Below, piece by piece: positions 7,039-13,083 of a DNA stretch of 16,441 bases. The notes beneath the pieces were generated by a model, which was not told the origin of the DNA, made no database searches, and saw nothing but the letters and a program-made list of their open reading frames with translations. This stretch comes from JAISGQ01 sp045604965 (GTDB taxonomy: Bacteria > Bacillota > Clostridia > Oscillospirales > Acutalibacteraceae). Numbering within the stretch: the stretch's first letter is position 1; every line of letters begins with the position of its first letter. A program made the translations under genes and the position numbers. The stretch lies in the NCBI GenBank assembly GCA_045604965.1, contig JAZUPB010000046.1, positions 1 to 16,441 of the forward strand. The letters run 5' to 3'.

Positions 7039-7617
7039 ATGGATAAATGGAGTGCAATCAAGCAATCAATTAGAAAATCCTCAAAAAAGGTACAAATAGT
7101 CGAGGTCGAAAATAATGCAGTTCTTTCCGCAAATATGAGATATGAGCTTACTCCTGAAAGCACATTGGGAATCGTTATCAATAATTGTGGCGGTATTGTA
7201 ATTGATAATTGGATTCGAATTTACGGTGCTGGTCAAATTGATATATGTAATAAGAACGATTTATATGAAATTGATAGTATTATTGTTGCCGAAGATATTA
7301 TTGGTGGATTATTCCTGTTTCTAGAAAACGGTGAAATTGGTTATTTCGCTCCAGATACATTAGAAATTGAAAACATGGGGATATCGTATAGTCAATTTCT
7401 CTATTGGTGCATTCAAGGAGATACTGATTTGTATTACCATGATTTACGATGGAAGTGTTGGGATACTGAAGTTGAAAGCATTTCTTATGATGATGGGGTA
7501 TTTTTCTATCCGTTTTTATGGACACAAGCCGAAAATATTGATGCAAGATCAAGAAAGATTATCCCAATGGCTGAACTCATAAAGTTCGAACTTGAAATAT
7601 GCAAAAACAATGTGTGA
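7039..7617 (+). CDS. DUF2625-like protein, possible orphan immunity gene
   Basis: A 192-residue soluble protein. Several blocks match my memory of the DUF2625 family: GGIVIDNWIRIYGAG at 51-65, VAEDIIGG at 83-90, YFAPDTLEIE at 102-111, DLRWKCWD at 135-142 and FYPFLW at 156-161. The first block lacks the glycine usually found between N and W. The family's function is unknown; similar small globular proteins act as immunity proteins against contact-delivered toxins, but this is inference. AGAGGTG lies 4 bases before the ATG. The gene points against the transfer operon and is A+T-rich (18 G/C in bases 7201-7260 compared with 28 in 9721-9780 of the coupling gene). No toxin gene is next to it. Confidence 0.78.
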   Translation: MDKWSAIKQSIRKSSKKVQIVEVENNAVLSANMRYELTPESTLGIVINNCGGIVIDNWIRIYGAGQIDICNKNDLYEIDSIIVAEDIIGGLFLFLENGEIGYFAPDTLEIENMGISYSQFLYWCIQGDTDLYYHDLRWKCWDTEVESISYDDGVFFYPFLWTQAENIDARSRKIIPMAELIKFELEICKNNV

Positions 7618-7643
7618 TCATTATTTTTCGTTTTTATCATTAT

Positions 7644-7680
7644 GCCGCCGAGCAATCGATTTGCCCAGCGGCGCTTTTGT
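7644..7680. terminator. Hairpin shared by both cassettes (left copy)
   Basis: GCCGCCGAGCAA (7644-7655) and TTGCCCAGCGGC (7661-7672) enclose a 5-base loop. In the plus-strand RNA the stem has two C/A mismatches and is followed by GCTTTTGT, so it can end the DUF2625-like transcript 27 bases past its stop. In the minus-strand RNA the same positions become G-U pairs, giving a better stem but without a U-tract. Confidence 0.55.
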
Positions 7681-7684
7681 ATCA

Positions 7685-7995
7685 TCAGCCGGTAATCAGA
7701 TCAAGAATCTCCTTGGCAAATGTGATTACAATGCCGTCCGCAAGGGTCAGGAAACCGTTGGCTCTCTGGCTGGGGCGTGGCTCTTGAGGGAAAGACCGAC
7801 CTGCACAATGCCGAAGCCAAGCATAATCAGACCGATTGCACGAATAAGCCCGAAAATAAATGTGGACAGGTTATTGACTACGCTAAGCGGATCATTTGGT
7901 GTCGTTGCTGATACTGTGGTTACTCCGACGGTTGCCATCAGCATGACGGCGATAAACAAGGTATACTTTTTTGTTTCTTTAGTAATGTTTTTCAT
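7685..7995 (-). pseudogene. Maff2-family protein, frameshifted copy
   Basis: From ATG 7995 the frame encodes MKNITKETKKY, a hydrophobic signal segment ending VSATT, then the family core NNLSTFIFGLIRAIGLIML. It is nearly identical to the intact copy at 8985-9302 up to GLSLKSH. One base is missing near 7775 (TGGGGCGTGG against TGGGATCGTGG), so the frame ends early at 7747 after 82 residues. If the base is restored, the rest reads without a stop to the same ending, EILDLITG, at 7685. Differences between the copies lie mostly in the signal segment. A strong minus-strand terminator just upstream and the lack of a ribosome-binding site suggest that it is silent. Confidence 0.8.
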
Positions 7996-8017
7996 GTTGA
8001 TTTTGAAAAATGGGTAA

Positions 8018-8049
8018 CAAAAAAGCCCGACCGTTTGATTGGTCGGGCT
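8018..8049 (-). terminator. Strong rho-independent terminator upstream of the broken Maff2 copy
   Basis: AGCCCGACC (8024-8032) and GGTCGGGCT (8041-8049) form a perfect 9-base-pair stem with an 8-base loop. Read on the minus strand, the stem ends in six T residues (8024-8019). It would stop transcripts that come from the Maff2/coupling-protein operon through the antisense of the propeller-like gene, isolating the left Maff2 copy and VirB6. Confidence 0.85.
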
Positions 8050-8112
8050 GGCGGATGATATTAGTTATTAAGTTGTGGGAGGCGGGCGTGGCATTGTTTG
8101 CATATCCTTTCA

Positions 8113-8141
8113 TTGAAAACTTGATAGTTATACTGTATAAT
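8113..8141 (+). promoter_or_regulatory. Promoter of the propeller-like cargo gene
   Basis: TTGAAA (8113-8118) and TATAAT (8136-8141) with a 17-base spacer. It has the same boxes, spacing and related flanks as the promoter at 6967-6995, although the two genes they drive are unrelated. Confidence 0.78.
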
Positions 8142-8190
8142 TGTCTGCAACGGAGCGATAAACTTGAACTTAACGAAGGGAGTATATACT

Positions 8191-8913
8191 ATGAAGCTTT
8201 TATGGCAAAACAAATTTGAAGGTTTTGATTTGGCAAGAACTTCTCCCTTATATTACAGATGCTCAGTTGTAAGAAATAACCGTGTATTGAATTGTTATTA
8301 TTTTGACAAAGGCTTAGGAATAACAGAAACATCTTTTAGCCTTCAAAATGGGCAGCTTCTTACTTGGGGCATAGACGGCAATACGAAAGAGTACAAAGAA
8401 AGATATCAGAAAAAATACGAACCATACCATTTTGAACTTGATGATTTTGTGTTTGGGGAATATACAATCTCTCATTTTGGCCAATGGGGATATATGTGTA
8501 AGAAAAATGAGAAGTTGTTATGGAAAACATCCTTAAAAGGATACCTCTATACCGACATGATGCTAAATCAACGCAACATCGTTTTCGGCACATCGGGACA
8601 AGGTGGTCATTTCTATTCTTTAAACATTGATACTGGTGAAATCGTATTTGATTTTAACACCAAGGGAACATCAGTATTTTATGATGCAAACAATAGTTTT
8701 TACTTTTGTTCGAGGGATAACAAAAGTACTCAGATACTTAGGATTGATTATTCTGGAAATATCTTGGAGAAAATCGAAATAGAAGGCGCATACTATGATG
8801 GCTATAGCCTGTTTAGTCTTTGCGAAGATGTATTGTGTGTCATAACACTTAAGAAAACGAGAAAAGATAATTCCGAATGGTTCTCACCAACTTTTTACTG
8901 CATTCAACTATAA
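8191..8913 (+). CDS. Beta-propeller-like protein of unknown function
   Basis: A 240-residue soluble protein when started at ATG 8191, which has GAAGGGAG 8 bases before it. An in-frame ATG at 8164 has no such site. There is no signal peptide or membrane helix. It is rich in aromatic residues and short strands. Repeated patterns of the PQQ/WD type are visible: LLWKTSLKGYLY at about 109-120, VFGTSGQGGHFYSLNIDTGE at 131-150 and ILRIDYSGNILEKIEI at about 182-197, each a strand followed by a turn like DTGE or YSGN. I recognise no named family. Its A+T-rich codons, plus-strand direction and matching promoter mark it as cargo like the DUF2625-like gene. A role as an immunity or binding protein is inference from position. 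Confidence 0.7.
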   Translation: MKLLWQNKFEGFDLARTSPLYYRCSVVRNNRVLNCYYFDKGLGITETSFSLQNGQLLTWGIDGNTKEYKERYQKKYEPYHFELDDFVFGEYTISHFGQWGYMCKKNEKLLWKTSLKGYLYTDMMLNQRNIVFGTSGQGGHFYSLNIDTGEIVFDFNTKGTSVFYDANNSFYFCSRDNKSTQILRIDYSGNILEKIEIEGAYYDGYSLFSLCEDVLCVITLKKTRKDNSEWFSPTFYCIQL

Positions 8914-8931
8914 GACAAATTCCAATTTGTC
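8914..8931. repeat. Short palindrome after the propeller-like gene
   Basis: GACAAATT (8914-8921) and AATTTGTC (8924-8931) are perfect arms only 2 bases apart, directly after the stop codon. There is no T-tract. It may help end transcription together with the shared hairpin at 8944-8972. Confidence 0.45.
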
Positions 8932-8943
8932 GAAGCATTCCAC

Positions 8944-9302
8944 GCCGCCGAGCAATCGATTTGCCCAGCGGCGCTTTTGTATCATCAGCCGGTAATCAGG
9001 TCGAGAATCTCTTTAGCAAAGGTGATAACGATACCGCCCGCAAGGGTTAGGAAGCCGTTAGCTCTCTGGCTGGGATCGTGGCTCTTGAGAGACAGACCGA
9101 CCTGCACAACGCCGAACCCGAGCATAATCAGGCCTATTGCACGGATAAGACCGAAAATAAATGTGGACAGGTTATTGACTACGGTAAGCGGATCATTTGA
9201 TGTAGTTGTTGCTGATACTGTGGTTACGCCTATGGTTAACATCAGTACAACTACGATAAACAGGGTAAACATTCTCTTGGTGCCTTTAGTCATGTTTTTC
9301 AT
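8944..9302. repeat. Right copy of the Maff2 direct repeat
   Basis: This is the partner of 7644-7995, with the first 56 bases identical. It contains the same hairpin (arms 8944-8955 and 8961-8972, followed on the plus strand by GCTTTTGT) 31 bases after the stop of the propeller-like gene, and the intact Maff2 gene. Confidence 0.92.
8985..9302 (-). CDS. Maff2-family small membrane protein, VirB2-pilin-like
   Basis: A 105-residue protein from ATG 9302, the start that matches the conserved MKN of the second copy; the frame is open further upstream to 9368. Residues 1-33 look like a signal peptide (basic start, FTLFIVVVLMLTIGV, possible cleavage after VSA). Two hydrophobic helices follow (about 50-72 and 86-102), and the end is EILDLITG. 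Signal peptide plus two helices in about 100 residues is the layout of VirB2/TrbC pilins; the family is known as Maff2 from tetracycline-resistance conjugative elements, and the pilin role is inferred. It overlaps the end of the coupling-protein gene by 17 bases, so translation is coupled. AAAGGA lies 12 bases before the start. Confidence 0.85.
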   Translation of the reverse strand: MKNMTKGTKRMFTLFIVVVLMLTIGVTTVSATTTSNDPLTVVNNLSTFIFGLIRAIGLIMLGFGVVQVGLSLKSHDPSQRANGFLTLAGGIVITFAKEILDLITG

Positions 9303-11172
9303 TGTTGGATTCATTCCTTTCATTGTCGTTGATTTCTTGTAGGATTTCTTCTTCGGACAGAAGTTCAAGATCGAGCAGCTCTATTCCATCCGGCAACTCA
9401 AATTCAGACGCCTTATCCTTGGATTCGTCTGTATCTGCTTCGGGTATAATCGACACTCCCGCACAATCTGTAAATCCGTGGATATATGGCTTTGTACCGC
9501 CATCAGCTGACAACGCTACATTCGGGTGACGAAGTATATCGAACTTCTCGTCCATAATCGGACGCTCACCTCGGATGAACAGTATCGCAAAGCGGTTGTC
9601 GAGCAGACGCACCTCATCAGGTGTCATCAGTTCTCGACCGGAAAGCTGCCAGTTGGTAGAGTAGTTGCCGTTTCGTCCGTGGCTCTGTCCGTATGTGTTG
9701 AGGTCGATAGTTTCTTTGCCCAGCAGTTCGCTGATGTACTTGTGCGTTTCCTTTTCATTGCCGCCGAGATATAAGAACTCGTCGCAGTTGCCAACGATGG
9801 ATTCCCATTGCTTCTCAAACAAAGCCTTGAGCTGAGCGAGGTTCTGAATGATGATAGACACAGATATTTCTCGGCTTCGCATAGTGGCAAGTAGCTTATC
9901 AAAGTCATCGGGCAATGCTACATTGGCAAACTCATCCATCAGAAAGTGGACATGTACGGGCAATCTGCCGCCGTGAACGAAGTCAGCCTGATTGTAAAGC
10001 TGCTGGAAAAGCTGGGTATAAAGCATACCGACCAGAAAGTTAAAGGAGCTGTCGTTGTCGGGGATAACCGCAAAGATAGCAGCTTTCTTCTCTCCGACAC
10101 TCCACAGCTCCAGATCATCAGATTGGGTGATAGCCTCAAGGCTTGACAGATTGAACTTCTCAAGACGAGCGATGAGCGTAATCTGTATCGACTTCAAGGT
10201 TTTGCCGCTGCCTGAACGGTATGACTTGTAATACTTGACCGCCAGGTGATTCGGATCACGGTATCTCAAGCGCTCAAATAACACATCAAGCGGCGACATA
10301 TAATTGTCATCGTCCTCTTTAACATCACCCGCTCTAATCATTTCAAGCACCATCGGGAAGTTCTGCTCCTCCGGTGGTGCTTCTTTTTTGAGGTAGAATA
10401 CCAGCGCCAGAAGGAGCATCATAGCCGATTGATCCCAGAAGGGGTCCTGTGACTGACTGCCCTTTGGCGTAGTATTCTTAAACAAGTTGGTTACAAGTCT
10501 CTGCACATCGTTGTCATTTTCGAGATAAACAAACGGATTGTAGCAATGACTTCGTTCCATATTGATGAGATCTACTACTTTAACTTCGTATCCTTTCTTT
10601 TTCAGCAGATTACCGGTATCGCGAAGAATCTCTCCTTTCGGGTCGCACACAATGAAGCTGGTATTCGCCTGCATGATGTTCGGCTTGGCGTAGAATCGGG
10701 TTTTGCCTGCGCCGGAACCGCCGACCACAAGAGTGTTAAGATTTCTTCTGTGTTTTCTGCCGTCCAGACCTATGCTGACATTCTGTGTAAGGATTTTATT
10801 TTGAGATAACTCTTTGGCTTTGTACTTTCGGCACACAGTTCTGCTGTCGCCCCATTTTGCAGAACCGTGTTCCTCTCGTTTGCGGTAGTTGCGTGCAGAG
10901 GATAAATAAATGCCGATACCCATTGCATACACCGCAAGGAATATCAGCACCGTCTTTATGCTATCTCCGCACCAGATTATCGCAAAGGGATTATTCAATG
11001 CCGAACCAAGGTGCCTGATTATCTCCAGAAGTCCACCGGATACGGCTGGTGCTGTAAGAAGCGCCAGCCATATCACGGGGATTATTCCGATTACACAGAG
11101 AATCAGATTTTGCCGCTTTTTATCAGCGGTCACGGTCACGCTTTCTTCCGCACTTTTTCTTGTGAGGGGCAT
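9286..11172 (-). CDS. VirD4/TraG-family type IV coupling protein
   Basis: A 628-residue protein of normal family length. It brings the relaxase-DNA complex to the transfer channel at the inner membrane. Two N-terminal membrane helices are seen at about 22-41 and 72-91. Walker A is GGSGAGKT at 151-158, Walker B is LMDEFAN at 411-417, and IIQNLAQLK follows at about 441-449 as expected for the family. The last 60 residues are acidic (DIDE-rich, with LLSEEEILQEI), a common relaxosome-binding tail. The ATG at 11172 has no clear ribosome-binding site and overlaps the preceding small gene by 50 bases. GTG starts 33-39 bases downstream are alternatives and would keep both helices. Confidence 0.95.
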   Translation of the reverse strand: MPLTRKSAEESVTVTADKKRQNLILCVIGIIPVIWLALLTAPAVSGGLLEIIRHLGSALNNPFAIIWCGDSIKTVLIFLAVYAMGIGIYLSSARNYRKREEHGSAKWGDSRTVCRKYKAKELSQNKILTQNVSIGLDGRKHRRNLNTLVVGGSGAGKTRFYAKPNIMQANTSFIVCDPKGEILRDTGNLLKKKGYEVKVVDLINMERSHCYNPFVYLENDNDVQRLVTNLFKNTTPKGSQSQDPFWDQSAMMLLLALVFYLKKEAPPEEQNFPMVLEMIRAGDVKEDDDNYMSPLDVLFERLRYRDPNHLAVKYYKSYRSGSGKTLKSIQITLIARLEKFNLSSLEAITQSDDLELWSVGEKKAAIFAVIPDNDSSFNFLVGMLYTQLFQQLYNQADFVHGGRLPVHVHFLMDEFANVALPDDFDKLLATMRSREISVSIIIQNLAQLKALFEKQWESIVGNCDEFLYLGGNEKETHKYISELLGKETIDLNTYGQSHGRNGNYSTNWQLSGRELMTPDEVRLLDNRFAILFIRGERPIMDEKFDILRHPNVALSADGGTKPYIHGFTDCAGVSIIPEADTDESKDKASEFELPDGIELLDLELLSEEEILQEINDNERNESNNEKHD

Positions 11173-11320
11173 CTATCGTGCGAAGCAAAAGAGCATCTAC
11201 ATCCTCGGTGGAGCGCTGCTGTTCAATCTGCTCACTTCGCAGATCGTTCAGAGCGTGTACCACCATGCGATGCTCAAAGTCGTCGAGCGTTAGAACTCGT
11301 ATATCCTCCTTCACCGACAT
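11123..11320 (-). CDS. Small conserved ICE protein of unknown function
   Basis: A 65-residue charged protein with a core LTLDDFEHRMVVHALNDLR and a second block STEDVDALLLRTIDAP, ending in a basic tail (KKKCGRKRDRDR). Similar short proteins precede the coupling-protein gene in related Clostridial elements, as far as I recall, but I know no function. The start codon shares one base with the preceding stop (TAATG), and GGAGC lies 7 bases before it, so it is translated by coupling. Its 3' end overlaps the annotated coupling-protein start. Confidence 0.72.
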   Translation of the reverse strand: MSVKEDIRVLTLDDFEHRMVVHALNDLRSEQIEQQRSTEDVDALLLRTIDAPHKKKCGRKRDRDR

Positions 11321-12210
11321 TATCTTGCTCCGTTGCTTCTGTCGGTGCGCTGCTGGGGATTGAGAGTCTTTTCCATGTTGTAGGAAACGCTTTCGGCGGC
11401 ATTGCGCGCCTTGCCGAGCTGATCACGGATACCCTTGCTGTCCATACCGTCGAGAGCCTCGGACATCTTATCGACGGAAAAGCGAGTGGTGTCCATACCG
11501 TACTTGGCGCAGAGCATATAGGATGCGGCGTAAGCGGAAAGAGCGTTGTCACGGGGCATGGAACCATCCTTGCAGAGAGAAACCATTGCCAGATCGTGAG
11601 TCAGCGATGCAAAGAGAGTGTTGGCATCAATGCCACGGCGGACAAAGACGGTGTTGTTCTCAGGCTGATAGATGGAATTGCGTCCATCGGGCAGACTGTC
11701 AACCATTTCGATGGTGGCAGAGGAGTGTGCGGAAAGCGCCTTCATAAGGTCTGCCGCTTCGTATGTGGGAGCAGGCTTCGGCTCTGCGCTGGTCTGGGAA
11801 ATATCGAACACCTTTGCGACATTGGTGTATCTGCCCTCGGTGCCGTCGTCACGGGTAAAGCTGCCGCCCTGTTCGAGGATAACGATTGCCTTTTCTCCGG
11901 AGAGAATGCTCACGTACTGTGCCTTCCAGTCATCGAAGGATGCCAGCTGTGTAGCAGTCGGACACTGCGAGGAAATGAGCATAGCGTTGTTGGCGCTCAT
12001 ACGCATAAAGCGGCTCTGGGTGTCGAGGTACTGGCGGAGTGTGTCGGGATTTCTGCTCATATCCTGAGCGAGGGTATCGAGCATGGCAAATACGCCGTCA
12101 CGCTCTGCCTGCTTCTGCTGCGCCCATGCCTCTCTATCGAAATCGTCCTTGATATTAGTCTGCTCCTGCTGAGTGTTGTTGGTGGTAAAGATGTTGTCAA
12201 AGTTTTCCAT
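11320..12210 (-). CDS. ArdC-like protein with a degenerate metallopeptidase motif
   Basis: A 296-residue protein. Residues about 45-135 resemble the ArdC N-terminal single-strand DNA-binding domain: YLDTQSRFMRMSANNAMLI, then FDDWKAQYVSILSGEKAIVI and a following barrel strand. Residues 175-240 follow the ImmA/IrrE-like metallopeptidase domain usually attached to it, but where HExxH is expected the sequence reads HDLAM at 205-209, lacking both the catalytic glutamate and the second histidine. ArdC proteins protect incoming single-stranded DNA from host restriction. Here only the binding part is likely active. The gene follows PcfB by 6 bases and precedes the small gene with a TAATG overlap. AAAGGA is 12 bases before the ATG. 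Confidence 0.68.
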   Translation of the reverse strand: MENFDNIFTTNNTQQEQTNIKDDFDREAWAQQKQAERDGVFAMLDTLAQDMSRNPDTLRQYLDTQSRFMRMSANNAMLISSQCPTATQLASFDDWKAQYVSILSGEKAIVILEQGGSFTRDDGTEGRYTNVAKVFDISQTSAEPKPAPTYEAADLMKALSAHSSATIEMVDSLPDGRNSIYQPENNTVFVRRGIDANTLFASLTHDLAMVSLCKDGSMPRDNALSAYAASYMLCAKYGMDTTRFSVDKMSEALDGMDSKGIRDQLGKARNAAESVSYNMEKTLNPQQRTDRSNGAR

Positions 12211-12216
12211 AGTTGA

Positions 12217-13029
12217 TTATCGTCCTTTCTTGTGTCTGAGTTTTTTGTTTGTATGATTGTGTTTGTGCTGGGGCGAGGTCTGGCGAGGAGTTCTGCCGGT
12301 GTCGGGAGAATCCTTGCGCTCGGCACGGATTTCCTCAAGCTGCTTTCGAACGGAGGGTTTTAAGCGTGTATCCTCAAACGCCGTATCGCCCTTCTCGTAT
12401 TTCCTGCTGCTCCCGGAGCCACTCTCGGACCGATTCGGCCTTGCCATCCTCGCTGAAGTAGGGTTTACGATGTCAGGCTGCTTGTCCTTGGGTGCGAAGA
12501 ACAGAGTGCGATTGTCACTATGAGGTCTCTCTGCGGTGGGATTTGCCTGCTCCTGTTCCGCCACAACCTCGGCACTTCGGTCGGGTGCTTCACGGAGTTT
12601 GGCTGCACGTTCCTCTGCGGTACGGAGAATCTCATTCTTGATCTCCGCCGTGTCGATTGCTGCGATGGAGAAACGGTCAAAGATTCGGTTGATCTTGCTG
12701 GCATCTTCGGCTTTGACCATAATATCAACCATTCCGTCCTTGCTTTTCTTTACACCCTTGAGTGCGGCATAAAGCACGCCGTATTTTTTTGCCTCCTGAG
12801 CGAACTTTTTCAGATCGCTCTCCTCGAGAGAAAACACCTTGAGCTCCTTGCCGCTGCGGAGCATTCCGGTAAGCCTTGTCTTGCCCTTGGTTCGTGTACT
12901 GCCACGCATAGCGGCGTAGAGGAATGCCGCAATCTCTTTGGCTCCCTTGCCGACAATCTTGACGGCAAACTCTGTTCCCTCAAGCGTAAGTCTGACTACC
13001 TGTTCGGCAGCATCACTTGATGCGTTCAT
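12217..13029 (-). CDS. pcfB: PcfB family (DUF3801) conjugation protein
   Basis: A 270-residue protein. Residues about 5-130 match the DUF3801/PcfB domain: KIVGKGAKEIAAFLYAA, then TKGKTRLTGMLRSGKELKVF, KKYGVLYAALK and DIMVKAEDASKINRIFDRF. From about 145 it is a low-complexity, basic, probably disordered tail with many Ser, Pro, Arg and a final Lys/His-rich segment. PcfB is encoded with the coupling protein and relaxase in pCF10-type systems, and is thought to help dock the relaxosome. A strong GGAGGGAGGTG precedes the ATG. Confidence 0.9.
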   Translation of the reverse strand: MNASSDAAEQVVRLTLEGTEFAVKIVGKGAKEIAAFLYAAMRGSTRTKGKTRLTGMLRSGKELKVFSLEESDLKKFAQEAKKYGVLYAALKGVKKSKDGMVDIMVKAEDASKINRIFDRFSIAAIDTAEIKNEILRTAEERAAKLREAPDRSAEVVAEQEQANPTAERPHSDNRTLFFAPKDKQPDIVNPTSARMARPNRSESGSGSSRKYEKGDTAFEDTRLKPSVRKQLEEIRAERKDSPDTGRTPRQTSPQHKHNHTNKKLRHKKGR

Positions 13030-13083
13030 TTTGATTCACCTCCCTCCGTTTTTGATTTTCGAATATTGACTTTCACCTCCAAT

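Larger units (their letters stand above)
7644..7995. repeat. Left copy of the Maff2 direct repeat
   Basis: This stretch repeats at 8944-9302. The first 56 bases (7644-7699 and 8944-8999) are identical, and the rest is clearly similar with scattered substitutions, two codon-sized indels and one single-base deletion. Similarity begins abruptly at GCCGCCGAGC and stops around the Maff2 start codon. The unit holds a hairpin plus the Maff2 gene. Confidence 0.92.

Noticed and set aside
7592..8017. A plus-strand frame of 141 codons over the left Maff2 copy
   Set aside because: It is antisense to the Maff2 repeat. A matching frame appears opposite the right copy (8977-9342) only because the two repeats are similar.
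7644..8999. Integron-type attC sites at the repeated hairpins
   Set aside because: The hairpin is only 12 base pairs, lacks the R/L core GTTRRRY boxes, and no integron integrase is present in the window.
7644..9302. Composite transposon or insertion sequence formed by the two direct repeats
   Set aside because: There is no transposase or terminal inverted repeat; the repeats contain a resident ICE gene, so homologous duplication explains them better.
9303..9368. An upstream start for the intact Maff2
   Set aside because: The added residues fall in the coupling-protein gene and have no counterpart in the second copy, whose conserved MKN start corresponds to 9302.
11011..12216. A 401-codon open frame on the plus strand opposite the ArdC-like gene
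   Set aside because: The opposite strand carries a gene with recognisable ArdC-like blocks, a TAATG link to its neighbour and operon direction. The plus-strand translation is rich in Cys, His and Gly with no family pattern.
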